Source: Eucommia ulmoides (lineage: Eukaryota > Streptophyta > Magnoliopsida > Garryales > Eucommiaceae). From it: 64,000 nt of DNA. The notes under the pieces were generated by a model. It saw only the letters and a program-made list of their open reading frames with translations, had not been told where the DNA came from and made no database searches. This document shows, piece by piece, positions 21,757 through 34,235 of the stretch. The translations under genes and the position numbers were made by a program. Numbering within the stretch: the stretch's first letter is position 1; each line of letters opens with the position of its first letter. The stretch spans positions 10,301,726 through 10,365,725 of the forward strand of contig CM028327.1 of NCBI GenBank assembly GCA_016647705.1, given 5' to 3'.

Positions 21757-22279
21757 ACTGAAAAAAAAATCGTGAACAACTATAAACGTTGATCGAATCT
21801 ATCGTATTGCAATATTTTTTTTTTTTAAAATATACTTTGCTCCCGTTATAGTACTCACGGTTTGGTTGAACGTTACCTCTCAAGATATAACGATTTCAAC
21901 TATAGGTATCAGTATTGGAAACCAATAGCTCAAAGAAAATGAATAATGCAGAAACTCTCTCTCTCTTACACACACAAAGAATCAGATAAAATTCGTGAAT
22001 GTAAATGACTTATGCATGGATGCCTATATGCTGAAGACTGTATGTTCTTATATTGAAAGTGAAAAAAGAAACAAAAGACATTGAAGAGATCACATATTGT
22101 CACCCCCTAAATTAACAATCAAAAGTTAAATCTATAAGTTATACATTTGAACAATATTCTTTAACTTTTTGCAGTTACGAATCTCAACAGATCTCAAATT
22201 TTATAACTCTATGCATTTACGAGTATAAACAACCACAATGAGAGATCGTAAAGTTTGTATTCATGATCTTAATTACTTA
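21757..22279. other. Unassigned AT-rich DNA between elements B and H
   Basis: No coding frame and no terminal repeats recognised. Contains a short CT/CA stretch (21957-21978). Confidence 0.4.
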
Positions 22280-23047
22280 TGTTGAACCTAATATTTTGAT
22301 AGACAATTAAATGTTGATGTTTTATGGAACTAATGGTTTTATTGAGTGATTTCAGATTAAAAGTTTCATATATTGAAATAAGAAAAAGAATGAATCAAAA
22401 AGATTAATTGTGGAAGATTTACTAGACGAAGAATTCATGAAATGATCATTGAAGATTAAAAAAACGAATAAATTTATGAAGTGATTCAAGATGGGTACAA
22501 AGTGAAGACATTGAAGATTATTTGGAGCAATGAAGAGTTTTTGTATACTTAGATAAAACAACTCATTACTTTTATACTTTTAATACAGTCCGAATTAGGA
22601 TCACGCATGACATTTTAAAATAAGTAATCGTATGTGTGTTATTGTTAGATGTGATAAATTCAAGATCCTAAATGATTTTTATAAAGTGTTAAAATCATGA
22701 AAATATTTTTCATAAAGAGTTGAATTAAGAAAATATTTTTAACACATGAAATAAGAAGTTTCTAGAATTCGGCCAATCGACAAAAATGGTTGGTCGATTA
22801 ACAGAAACAATAGCTTGAAAGAACATGTGGGAGAAAGCTACTGGTCAATTCGGTCAACCTACGAGAAACATCGGTCAACTAACATTACGGTCGGTCGGCT
22901 AACCCAGGGGGTCAGTCAACCGACACTGACAGACTCAGTCAACTTGACTATTTTGGTTTTTGTGATCTTTTACCCAAATCTTATAATTTTGAACGTTGGA
23001 AAATGAGATTTTTGGGGGATTTGAGTATATTGTTATTATATATTATA

Positions 23048-23280
23048 AGGTTAATTACACTTTACCCCCTGTGATTTTGTTGATTTGCATTTATCCCGTG
23101 GTTTGGCACTTATCCCCCTGTGGTCTAGATTTAGGTGCAATTACCCCCTTGCGTTGACACTTACCCCCGTGAGATTTGCACATAATTCCAAAACTACATG
23201 GGGGTTAAGTGCAAAAAAAAAAGCATAGGAGGGTTAAGTGAAAATCCTCTAAACCACATGGGGTAAAATTTAATTAACCC
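23048..23280. mobile_element. Mutator-like MITE (233 bp) inside LTR H
   Basis: Ends AGGTTAATTACACTTTACCC and the complement of AAATTTAATTAACCC. A perfect 9-bp duplication TATATTATA flanks it (23039-23047 and 23281-23289), as expected of Mutator-like elements. The interior is made of inverted CCCCTGTGG/CCACATGGGG blocks. Confidence 0.8.
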
Positions 23281-23379
23281 TATATTATATATTTTTAAGA
23301 TCCTATCTGTCACACCCCTTCCTGGGTCCCCATTGCCCGAGGTCGGGCGTGACACTGACTTGACGTTACTTGACCAATC

Positions 23380-23380
<1 letters not shown>

Positions 23381-23430
<50 letters not shown>
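23381..23430. repeat. (AC)25 microsatellite
   Basis: Uninterrupted AC dinucleotides followed by a short CA/TA mix. Lies near the terminus of LTR G. Confidence 0.95.
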
Positions 23431-23436
<6 letters not shown>

Positions 23437-23761
23437 ATATATACACCGATATATATTTTCTCAAAACAAATATATAATATATTTACTCACTTCAAAATTT
23501 GGGAATACACCTGTCCCAAATATTCACAACAAAACCACAAAAAAAAAAAAAAAAAAAACTGAACCTTCCATGGTTCACACTTACCCAGTCAACCCTTCCA
23601 AATAACACCGCCTCCTGACTCTACCTAGTGCTAGTAGTAGACCCACTCCTAGTTGCGGCACTTGAAACCAAATATTTTATCGGTGTACTGTCTTCGTAAT
23701 AAAAAAAATATTTCATGAATCAAGCATGATTATCAAATACCACTTTTCCAAATATAATATA

Positions 23762-24667
23762 GGGTTAACAACACTTTACCCCCCTGTAGTTTGGCCAATT
23801 TGATTACCACAATAATCTTTTCCCTTTCCAAGTAGGAATGTAAGGTAAGTTAGAAAGCTTCCTTATTCTTTATTTAGTATTAGATATTAGGGTTTTCTTC
23901 TTCCTTCATGTAAGCCTGCAAATTTTTTAAGACATATTATGGTTTCTTTCTTGTTCTCTTGGCTGCCTATTTAAGGGGGCTTTGTAGACTTACGAATTTC
24001 ATACAATTTTGATATTGATTAATATATTTTGAGAAGGTTTTCTCTTGAGTTTTTCAAATAACTTTTCTGAACTTATCAAATTTTCTTTTGGCGTTCAATT
24101 TTTTTGGTTCGTGATTCTCTTATAATCATTGGGTCAAGAATTCTCTTATACCTTTGGTTCGCATTTCATTCATAAACACCGGGTCAAGGTAATCTATTAA
24201 CTTTCTATATTTTCTTGTGTTCTTCGTTTCAAATATGAATTTAGTTCGATCATTCGCGAAGAAACCCTAACTTCGTTTCGAATCTCACTAATTATTGGTG
24301 AGGTTCGCATAATTTGGTAATCAGAGTAATGTCCAAATCAAGTTTCATCCATTATTTTCTTTTTTGTTCATTAATATCTATTCCTTCTATTTTTTTTTCC
24401 TGACCGAATTATATCGTAAAAACTGGTCCGAATTTATTTAAAGTACTGTGCGTTTTTTTTCAATCTATTCAAATCTGGTAAGATCTTTATCAAAAACGCA
24501 GTGCACCTTTGTTATAGTAAAATCTTGTTTTTAGAGATTGCTGAATTTCGTTATTTAAAAAAAAAAAAAGAAAAAAAAAGAAAAAAAAAAAAAACGAAAA
24601 CAGAAACAAGCAAAAAAAAAAAAGAAAACAAATGAAAAATTCAGCAGGGGGTAAGTCTAATTAACCC
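23762..24667. mobile_element. Mutator-like element (906 bp) in LTR G, with LTR-like cargo
   Basis: Ends GGGTTAACAACACTTTACCC and the complement of GGGGGTAAGTCTAATTAACC, with a perfect 9-bp duplication TATAATATA (23753-23761 and 24668-24676). The interior (about 23800-24330) looks like a retrotransposon LTR 3' end: a TATTTAAGGGGGC promoter-like block, then TTTGGTAATCAGAGTAATG, which resembles a tRNA-Met primer site with one inserted base. A poly-A-rich stretch (24557-24630) precedes the right end. No transposase. Confidence 0.75.
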
Positions 24668-24776
24668 TATAATATAATTTAACCACATACCAAGCCGAAA
24701 TAAAATTTCACTGTTATTATTGCAATAAGATAATATATTTTAAATCAACCAATTCAACATTTCGACATATAATAAA

Positions 24777-25525
24777 GGGAAAAGTACGATTTAGACCCTC
24801 TAACTATTGACACATTTCTAAGTGGTCCCTATAAGTTTAAACGTTTCATTTTAAACCCTCTACGTATCTAACGTTTCATTTTAAACCCTCCGTCAGAGAT
24901 TCCGTTAAAACTAACAGAATCTCAGGGGTAAAATGGTCATTTCACATTTTAAAATTTTTTTAATCATTTTTAATTAATTTTTTTTAAAATTTTTTTTTCT
25001 TTTTAATTTTTTTTTCCTCATCTCTCTCTCTTCCTCCCCTTCCTCTCTCTCTCTCCCTCTTCCTCCCCTTCTTCTCTCTCCTCCCTCTCCCTCCCACCCC
25101 ACCCCCCCGTAACAGGGGGGTGGAATCACCCCCTGTTACGGGGGTGGTTCCACCCCCTGAAACAGGGGGTGGCGCAACCCCCCGCAACAGGGGGTGATTT
25201 TTCACCCCCTGTTGCAGGGGGTGGGGTGGGAGGGAGAGAGGGGGAGGGAGAGGGAGAGGGAGGTGGCGGGAGAGAGAGAGAGGAAGGGGAGGAAGAAAGA
25301 GAGGAAAAAAAAATTAAAAAAAAATTAATTAAAAATGATTAAAAAATTAAAAAAATGTGAAATGACCATTTTGCCCCTGAGATTCTGTTAATTTTAATGG
25401 AATCTCTGACGGAAGGTTTAAAATGAAACGTTAGATACATAGAGGGTTTAAAATGAAACGTTTAAACTTAGAGGGACCACTTAGAAATGTGTCAATAGTT
25501 AGAGGGTCTAAATCGTACTTTTCCC
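24777..25525. mobile_element. Mutator-like foldback MITE (749 bp) in LTR G
   Basis: Near-perfect inverted arms of more than 200 bp, starting GGGAAAAGTACGATTTAGAC and ending with its complement. A perfect 9-bp duplication TATAATAAA (24768-24776 and 25526-25534) flanks it. The centre (about 25095-25225) is a cluster of palindromic CACCCCCTGTTGCAGGGGGT-like units between CT-rich and AG-rich arms. No coding capacity; a transcript would form a long hairpin. Confidence 0.9.
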
Positions 25526-25689
25526 TATAATAAAATACCGCACTAATATTTCCTACTAACCATAGGATCGTTTCATCTCATGATCAGGAGTTACGACGGT
25601 ACCGTAACCTATACAACTGTTCCATCTAAAGTGACTATTAGTGTCAGGGCCATTTAATATCTTTAATGGTAGGGCCAGCCATCCGCAAG

Positions 25690-25972
25690 ATTTACATTCT
25701 TGACATGTTTACTTATCCACCCTGCAGGACTTGCCTGACAGGTAACAACATATCCACCCTACAAGGACTTGCCTGACAGGTAACAACAAATATCCACCCT
25801 ATAGGTCTTGTTTGACAGGTAACAATAAATATCCACACTGCAAGTCTTACTTGACATATAACAACAAATATCCTCCCTACAGGTCTTGCCTGACAGGTAA
25901 CAACAAATATCTACCCTGCAGATCTTGTCTGACAGGTAATCTACATCTCGCAGGACATGCTCTCCTGACAAG
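25690..25972 (-). repeat. Tandem array of about 40-bp units in LTR G
   Basis: About six copies of a unit containing CTTGCCTGACAGGTAACAAC and ATATCCACCCT (complement of GTTACCTGTCAGGCAAGTCC...). Unit spacing is about 36-43 bp. The same unit occurs in E (34236-34565) and in related form in D (42640-43800). Confidence 0.8.
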
Positions 25973-26509
25973 AAGACAACTATTGCATAATCGGATAACA
26001 AAAATTCACTTTTCACATTTAAAAATCTACTTGATTCGCATTACGTTATAATACCATCCATTTTCATAAACATTTTTTTCCCTACAATTTATACAAAAAT
26101 ATACTTTGTCAATTTACATAGATGATAGTACACACACTTCGATTTTTGCGCTATAAAAATACTATCGTCAAAAGACTACGCAGGTGGCGTCGCCTGTGAA
26201 CCTAACTGCGATAGGGCCTAAATTAATAATTTATTTAAAATAAACCTAATATGTAATGCGTGGCCCTAAAATGCATCATTTTCCATTCCCCAAATTTTGA
26301 TTATACAAAATTACTATACACCCTATTTTCTATGTCAATATTAACTGTACGAAAATTATTATAGCAACGATTACAAAAATTTCGAGTCAATAATTTAATT
26401 TGTAGAAAAATATTAATCGACTGTTAAAATTTTTATTAGTTGACAAAATACTAAATATTATCGTTTTAATAAAATTTACAATTTTTATTTTAAACTATAT
26501 TCTTCGCAA

Positions 26510-26545
26510 ATTAGATATTTTCATACCGACTATATTTCTCGAACC

Positions 26546-26580
<35 letters not shown>

Positions 26581-26617
26581 AATTAGATATTTTCATACCG
26601 ACTATATTTCTCGAACC

Positions 26618-26663
<46 letters not shown>
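26510..26663. repeat. Duplicated block carrying (TA)n tracts
   Basis: A block of about 45 bp (AAATTAGATATTTTCATACC ... TCGAACCCAC) followed by (TA)n occurs twice in tandem (TA tracts 26549-26578 and about 26621-26663). Confidence 0.85.
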
Positions 26664-26669
<6 letters not shown>

Positions 26670-26879
26670 TTGTCCGCATAGTTAGTCCCATAAATCGAAC
26701 GTGTCATATATTTTATTTTAATAAAATATATATGTGTGTGTGTGTTTTTTTTTCGGCTAAAGAAAATGAAAGAGAACCAAAAAAAAAAAAAAAGAGAAGA
26801 GAAAGAGGAACAGGTCGGTTACAGGTATCACTGTTTTGTCTTTTGTTTCCATATATATAGACACACACATAGGCATATG

Positions 26880-26880
<1 letters not shown>

Positions 26881-26931
<51 letters not shown>
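26881..26931. repeat. (AT)n microsatellite
   Basis: About 23 AT dinucleotides, next to T-rich low-complexity DNA in the 5' part of LTR G. Confidence 0.9.
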
Positions 26932-26937
<6 letters not shown>

Positions 26938-28476
26938 GTGTTATCCAAGTCCACCGCCTTTCATTTTTAATTGTATCTTTTTTTTTTTACTGCAATTCAC
27001 GACCCCAATTTTTTTCCTTTTATTATTATTTTTTTTTTGGTTCTTATCCAAAGTTTGGAGATTTTTTTTTCTTCTCTTATCCACGATTTGGATAAGATCA
27101 CTTATTTTATTTTTATTTTTTTTATTTATCCTAATGATTTGTTTTGTTTTGTTATTATTTATATTTTTTTTCAAATTACATTAATCTCCCCTAATTTCTT
27201 TTAAATTATCATTTAAGCCCAAAATCTAAAATTAGTATTTTAAAAATGATAATTGACCCCTAAAATTTTTAAAGTAGATATTAAATGATACAATGCATCC
27301 CGTTATTTTTTAAATGCTCTAAAATGCAACTAAAAGTATGCACATGCAAACATCGGATCTTACACTATCAATTTGGTCTATATATTAATTAATTTTTTGA
27401 ATTGAATTAGTAAAACTACTTCTTATCTTTAAGTATTTTGAATCTAAAATCTTAATATTTTTAAATGAAATATACCTATTTTGATAGTATATTATATATG
27501 GGGTCTTAGAATATCATTTTTTTTTATCTTATCTTATGGTCAAACTAGCCGTTGTAAGCTAGATTTAAATAATGGGTCTAAAAGAGTATTTTGTTTTATA
27601 ATTTCTTTTGAAAAATAGTCTTTATTGGATATTTTTGAAATTCATATAATTAAACCTGTGAATTTTGAGTTTAAATATTACTATTTTAGTGGAGAATATT
27701 TGGGGTAAAAAATATGACAGAGATTTATATGCTTTTATTTGAGTATAATTGGTTTGGGGTGGTAGAAGTTAGAAGAAATGTGATTTTTGTACCTGTGAGG
27801 AAGAGTGGATTAGACATATTAGGATAATATATAATCAAGGTAGTTAGGGCTTGATCTTTATCTTGTGAAAAAAATTAGGTTTGATTCTTAACCTGTTAAA
27901 ATGATTAGGTTTTGATTCTTCCTGTAATAAAATTAAGTTAATCTTTAGTCTGAAAAAGATAAGGTTCTTCCTAAACCTATGAAAAAGATAAGTGTAGTAA
28001 TGTAAGAGTGTAAATGGTTAATTCTAAGTCTGTGAAAAGAATTAAGTTAATCCTGAACCTATGAAAAAGATTGTAAGGTATTAGTTCCCACTTGGGAAAG
28101 GAATCAGGGTTAGTGGATTGTGAAATTCATGTGGAGCTCGAAGGACTAGATGTCGGTAACAGTAGCTTACCGAAGCAAGACAAATTGTTGTGTGCTGCTT
28201 TGTTATGTTTCTGTTATTTAGATGTGCACTTATTAGTTAAACATATTTTTGCTACTTAATAAGATAATAATCAATTAGAAAAATTGATAACTTGTGTTAA
28301 AGTTTTAATTGTTTAAATTTTTGTAGCTTATAAAAAAATTTGTAACTACCTAATTCATCTCCCTCTTTTGGGTAGATTTTTGAACCAACAACTTCGTAAA
28401 GCCGATGCCACATACAATATAAAATAGATCATTTATGTAATTCATTAATTATTTTTAAAACTATAATTATTAATTA

Positions 28477-29405
28477 GGGTTCATTACAATTTAACCCATG
28501 TGGTTTGGTCTATTTGCATTTTATCTCCTGTGGTTTGGACGTCTCCACTTACTCCCTGTGGTTGTAGACTGAAGTGCAAAACTAATATTTTCCATCCAAA
28601 TTGACCACGTTTGCTGTTCACGTGTGGTTTCTGTAGCTGGGCATATGTTTTGCCTGATTTTCATCCAAAACACAATTTTATTTTTTCTATTTTACCCCTG
28701 TTATTCTCCTACCTAAAATCCAACCTTCTATACACATATCATACAATTTATTACTTTCACCAATCCAATACATTTCATTTTTTTTTCTCCTTTGTCTTTC
28801 TTATTATTATTTTTCATGTCTTCTTCAAGTATTTATGGTGGTAATATTAGAATGAATTTCGGAAAAAAAAATGGAAATGTGGCCGAATTGCGGACTTGAA
28901 AGTTGTTCAAAGTGAAATTATTTTCTTCTCCAAAAACAATTGGAAAATTTTGAAGTAATGAAAATAGAACTATCCATCTTTTTGTCTATTGACCTATTAT
29001 TTATGAAGTTCAAAATATACAATAATTTGATACATCTAAAAAATGCACAATCTGTAACTAGGGGTGTGCAAGAAACCGACTAAACCGAAAAATATATCAA
29101 AACTGTAACTAAAGGTATGCAAGAAAATTATAATACATCATGTTAATATATCAAAATACATCAATAACTACATTTCACCTTGAAGTACCAAATTTTCCCA
29201 TCAAAATATTTCAATAACAATCCACAAAAATTCACTGATAAAAAAACTATAATTCACTACTTCTTCAATACATCATTAACAATATCGTAGCTGATTAAAG
29301 CACTATACAAACAATGTCAAAAAAAGGGAAAAAAAAAAAAAAGTCCAAAAAAATAGTCTAACAATATCACTTCTTAAACACTATCCAAACCCTACAAAAA
29401 TCCAT
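28477..29405. mobile_element. Mutator-like element copy with GGGTTMATTRCA terminus
   Basis: Starts GGGTTCATTACAATTTAACC followed by CCTGTGGTTTGG blocks, the same terminal style as the MITEs at 23048 and 23762. Its body, including AGCTGGGCAT (28637) and a CACTGATAAAAAAACTATAA block (29236), is collinear with 57850-58620. The right end and target duplication were not found; no transposase frame. Confidence 0.5.
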
Positions 29406-30107
29406 GAAACAACTTGTGTGATTCAAGGTTGAAACAAAGACATTCTACAAAATACATAAACAAGCAAACATTTTTCATGAATATAGACCTGGGACAAAGG
29501 GACCACATTTCAACTTGTTTTGGGGGATGGCGGGAATCTTCAAATTTGAATATAATAAATAGGCAGGTAATCAATAATCAATCAGTGTTGAATTTATGAC
29601 TTATTTCTAGTACTTGAACGAATAAACTACAAATTTTGTAACTAGTTTTTGACTATAGATTGACTAATGATTATCTAGGAAATACTTCTACATTCTATGC
29701 AGACATTACTTGTTACATCTTTGAAGAATTTCACCAAGGCAGCTCTGAATCTCCTGGCAGCCGTGACAAAGATTGAGGTAATGAAATCTTCATACGAACT
29801 ACTGCATTGCCATCTTATTGTTGCTATCCATTATTTCATAGTGAAGTTTCTACATTTGTCTGTAGACGTTCAATTTTCTACCCTTAAACACAATCTAGTA
29901 TTTCACTATACAAAATTTTGAAAATTTAAACTAATATAAGAAAAACCCTAAGACACAATCCAGTCATTTTTTCAATTTCAAAACAAGAAAAACTCAATTT
30001 TCAAAACTAAGAACTTAGAAAATCAATTAAAATGAAGGAAATAATTTTTTTTTACCTTGTACAATAAAACCCTTGTTCAACCAGTTCTTATTAAGGGGGT
30101 ACTATTT
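29406..30107. other. Unassigned AT-rich DNA
   Basis: No recognised gene or repeat. Short open frames lack codon structure or recognisable motifs. It ends at the abrupt start of homology to the LTR of element E (30108). Confidence 0.4.
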
Positions 30108-31316
30108 AAATAAATAAATAATAATATGTGTTGTCTTCCTATAACGAAGACAACACAAATTATCAAACTTATATACATGCAAATTGAAAACACGTGCTAA
30201 CATGTTATAATAATGATAATAATAATAATAATAATAATATTAATAACAAAAATAATCGAACAAGTTACAGGAGGGATACAAATTTTATAAATAGGTAATC
30301 ATATGGTAATAAAACTGGTGGCTTAGAGATTAAAATATTTTTAGTGAGAAAACAGTTCCGGTTCGGATTTCGGTTTCGAATTTCAGGTAGAATTTCTAAC
30401 TCTTTTAATATATGTATTTAATTTTCCTATTGTGTGATTCATGCTATTATTATTGTTGAATTTAACTATTAAATTTTATGAAATAATTATGATTATGTGA
30501 AAATTATGTGGGAATCATGCCAAGATGTTTTATTGATTGTATTGATTAAATGCACGTATTAGAGGGGTTGGAGTTCTATTGAGCGTTGGTTCACAACCCC
30601 ACAGTTTTGATTGCAGGGCCGGCAAGAGAGAAACGGAAACAAAAATTTTAATTGAATTTCTATTTAAATTCAACTAATCATACCACATATGGTATTGGCC
30701 CGATTCCGTATGTACATATTTATCGTAAACTATGTGAGTATATATATTACTCATATAGTAATATATATTTCCCAGGAATGAGGATATCCTGAATGTAACC
30801 AACTTATAATTGGGACATTATATATTAGTAATCAAACTTATACCTAATGGCATATAATGATATACTAATACATTATTTACTTATATTGTGATACCATTCA
30901 TATACCTGATTGGTCCGCATACTCTAATTACATATATGGTATTAGGATATCAATGACATTAGTGTATATAATATGAATGGGTTAATCCGGCCCCATAGCA
31001 AATTAGTGTACATTAGTCAATTATATTATGGAATTCCGGATATAATATATTATATTATAGTAGTGATAATATATTAGTGAATCATAATATAATAGTTAAT
31101 CATGTGGTGCCATTAGTTGAATTCCTATTTAAAATTGTAATATGTTGCAAAATTGTTTTGATAAATTGATAAATTATAAATTCGATAATTATAATTATCG
31201 CCGTTGTTGTAAAAATTTGTTCGATTTTATATAATAAAAATTCGGTCAATCGGTTTTAATGTTAATTCTTCAAGGGGAGAAGCCAAGTGGCGACCCTGGG
31301 AAATAGGGTCGTTATA
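30108..31316 (+). repeat. Left LTR of element E, 5' end missing
   Basis: Matches the right LTR from position 35628 onward (TAAATAAATAAATAAT, then TGTGTTGTCTTCCTATAACG). About 235 bp of the LTR start is absent, with unrelated DNA to the left. Ends GGGTCGTTATA, then the primer site. Confidence 0.8.
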
Positions 31317-31334
31317 GGTGATATCAGAGCGAGT
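31317..31334 (+). other. Primer-binding site of element E (altered tRNA-Met type)
   Basis: GGTGATATCAGAGCGAG directly follows the LTR end. The core ATCAGAGC is that of the tRNA-Met site; the GGTG before it differs from the usual TGGT. Element D has the same variant (41579), so it was inherited. Confidence 0.65.
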
Positions 31335-32258
31335 TTGCGACTGCCCTGGACTTGGGTTATGATACCCATTACTCATAATAAATTAAGTAACATTAAGCAA
31401 TAATAGTTTTAGTATAAAGTATGGAATTAAATTTTTAAACTAAATTGAAAAAAAAAAATTGTTGCCTGTTGGTGTATATCCATTGAAGAGTTGGACGTGT
31501 CGAAGGAGAGTGAGCCTGGGGAATAATGATATATTATATTGTTGTAGAATTTAGATAGAAATTCCAACTGTTGTACAACTGGCTGTAGATGAAGATTATT
31601 AGAGATATATCTGATAGCCCTGGTATATACACGATTATATCCACAGAGTGGATATAATAATATTATTATCTCTATGATTTTGTTTTGAATATTATCCATA
31701 TTAACAATTCATATCTATCTAAAGGTAAAAGAGAATTTTATATTATCAACCTCAACTATTCTCATTACAAAAAGAAAAAGAAAAAAATATTATATATACA
31801 CTGGAATTATACACGAAAGATTACATGTAATCCTAGAGAGAGAAACAACGGAGGTTGCCATGCATGGCCATGCATGTGTCATGGTTTATCATTATATCCC
31901 GCGTGGTTGATATATGTACATATGGGATATATTATATCTAGGTTTCGGCATATTAGTGATATTAGACCAACAGTTAATCATATATTACCAATATATCTGT
32001 ATACAATTTGGCATGGTTTCGGCATTTATGTATATATATGTGTATATTTATACTATTGACGGTATAATTAACAATATGTGCCAGTGCCCTAGGGGTATTG
32101 GAATTGGTATGTTGTATATATACGTCACCCTAGTGAATAATGTTGAATTAGTATAAAATAATATACGGTTAAAATGTATATAAAAATATTCACCATTCAA
32201 CAGGATCGTTGTCTTTATGTGTTGAATTGTTGGGAAAATCCAACAATTCATTATATTA

Positions 32259-32260
<2 letters not shown>

Positions 32261-32317
<57 letters not shown>
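32261..32317. repeat. (AT)n microsatellite
   Basis: About 28 AT dinucleotides in the internal region of E. Confidence 0.9.
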
Positions 32318-32320
<3 letters not shown>

Positions 32321-32767
32321 AACGTGAAAAAGATTTTGAGGAACCGTGCAATTCTTTATTGGAGACTTGAAGTATGTTCTTTGAAATTTGTTTTTGAAAT
32401 GTGATTCCAATAAGTGTAGTGTACTAATATTTTGGTTTTGGGGGTTTTGAGACTTTGCATACCTGAAGTTTGATAAAAATATCACTTTGGTTCCCGCAAT
32501 TTCAAATTGAACATACTTACATTTTAGGTACTGTTTGATTAATACAACTTAGCAATACTAAGTTGAATAAGCCTTGATGAATGTTGTGTTAGCCATTGAC
32601 CATAGGAATTGTCGATGAATTGGAAGTATTAATTTGAAGATGTTCACTGTCTTCTATAGAAATTGTCAAATTATATTTTCGTATTAAATTGAAATTTTTT
32701 TTTTTTGGTTGAAACTGGATAGTTTTATGATACTAAATGGATCAAGAAAAATTATTTTTATTATCCT

Positions 32768-34199
32768 TGGTAGCGCATGAAATACACCGCTAGTTACTCT
32801 CGCAAGTATACAAGGTCTAAGTTTTAATATAATGGATCTTTGAAGATCGGATATCATTCCCACAGGAAAAAATGTGAATAATTGAATACCGCAATTTATG
32901 CAGTCTCATGTTATCCTAACGATTAAAGAAATGATTTAAAATTAAATTAAGCTAAACTACAATTTGTGGATTAATCCTAACTAAGTTGATTAACTAGGGA
33001 TTGATTTCGTTCACTTAATACATGTTTGATTTCGTTTAGTTAACAATAACGGAGTTTCGGTATCCGACAATCTCGGTTCGTAAACTTCTCCGCCACCTCT
33101 TCCGAGTGTACGACGGGGGAATACGCGATTTCGTGTCAACGAAGAGGTCCCCCTCAATGTCTTAACGAATCTAGGCCGCGTGAGTCTAGACCCAACGTCA
33201 TCGATTGCACACTAACTAACGATGTGTTTACCCTAATCCGAATTCAGGGTTACCTCTTTCGAGTGTCAAACCCTAGATTCTCAAATCCAACCCTAATACC
33301 ATGACAAGCATACTAAGATCGTCATCAAATGATAAACACAATCGGATTTAAAAGCAACAACCGTTAAAGAAACATATATTAAACCAAACGAGTATTTACA
33401 TGAATTACATTTAACCCTAACTAATCTCTAATTAAACTAACATGATCTTAGCCATTACAATATTAAATCAAGAGGATATCATCAACATCAATAATAAACA
33501 TTAAGTACACAGATGGAAACAAGGGAAGAAAAATCAAATCTCAAAGTGGAGTAGTCCACTTTCGCCAAAGAATAATCCTCCCGAGCTTCCTCTTCTCTAT
33601 TGATGAACTTCCTCTTTTAACTCTTCAAGAATTGGCCAAAAACACTTCCTAAAACTAATCTAATATACTCCTAAATTATCTAATCCTATCTAAGATGAAA
33701 GGGGCTCTCAAAACATCATTCGGTCCTTTAACAATTGGGGGAGAAAAGGGTTAAAAAGTAAGGTTTGAAAAATATCTTCAAAATATCTAAAAATAGATAT
33801 TTCTGTGCAGAGTGTCACCGCCTACGCGGTGGTTGAGTCGGTTAAGCTTCTTTCGGATCTTCGCCTAGGCGGTGGTTTCTCCGCCTAGGCGGTGGCTGCT
33901 AGCACAACATTCTGACGTTATTTCGCCTAGGTGGTGGTTTTCTCACCTAGGCGGTGGTTCAGCACTTCAGCACTCCAACTTTCTGCCTTTTTTTCGCCTA
34001 GGTAGTGGTTTTCAAGCACCAAAACCCTGTTCTTCATGTTTTGTTCACCGTTTCTCTACTGTTTTCGCTTGTTTATCGCTCGTTAACGTCCCTTCACCTA
34101 TTTTACACTAAAACAAATTAAAACGAAATTAAATATAACTAATACGCTTGAAAACTAACGAATTCAGTTTCGAAATAGATAGGTATTTTACACCCATCA
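32768..34199 (-). mobile_element. Element F: solo LTR of Tat/Ogre type inside element E
   Basis: On the minus strand it starts TGATGGGTGTAAAATACC (34199) and ends GCGCTACCA (32768). Flanks are ATCCT (32763-32767) and ATCTT (34200-34204). Joining the flanks restores collinearity with element D (TTTTATTATCCT then GCTATACCATAG), so the insertion is clean. It is related to the LTRs at 58748 and 62352. It has one copy of the ACCTCTTCCGAGTGTACGAC unit and six CCGCCTAGGCGG-type palindromes (33800-34010). Confidence 0.85.
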
Positions 34200-34235
34200 A
34201 TCTTGCTATACCATAGTTCTCTTCTCGTTAGGAGG

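Larger units (their letters stand above)
23308..27364 (-). mobile_element. Element G: solo LTR of the A/C-like family inside LTR H
   Basis: Perfect CTATC duplication at 23303-23307 and 27365-27369. On the minus strand it begins TGTAAGATCCG (27364) and ends GGGGTGTGACA (23308). It shares LTR landmarks with A and C in the same order: GCCTGTGAACCTA block near 26190, a GATCAGGAGTTACGACGGTACCG block near 25585, and an ACTCTACCTAGTGC block near 23617. Two Mutator-like elements are nested inside; net length is about 2.4 kb, like the LTRs of A and C. Confidence 0.85.
22280..28390 (+). mobile_element. Element H: solo LTR of copia (SIRE/Maximus-like) type, invaded by other elements
   Basis: Starts TGTTGAACCTAATATTTTGAT and ends TTTTTGAACCAACA, with ACTTA (22275-22279) and ACTTC (28391-28395) as a 4-of-5 target duplication. 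The opening resembles SIRE/Maximus LTRs, and the repeated CGGTCAAC/GGTCGGT motifs (22780-22945) are common in such LTRs. Net length without nested insertions is about 1.8 kb. No primer site follows, consistent with a solo LTR. A run of AACCTATGAAAAAGAT-like repeats lies at 27850-28090. Confidence 0.65.

Noticed and set aside
31685..32485. Open frames of 124 and 145 codons in the internal region of E
   Set aside because: Ile/Tyr-rich, dominated by AT repeats; no gag or pol motif and no agreement between related elements.
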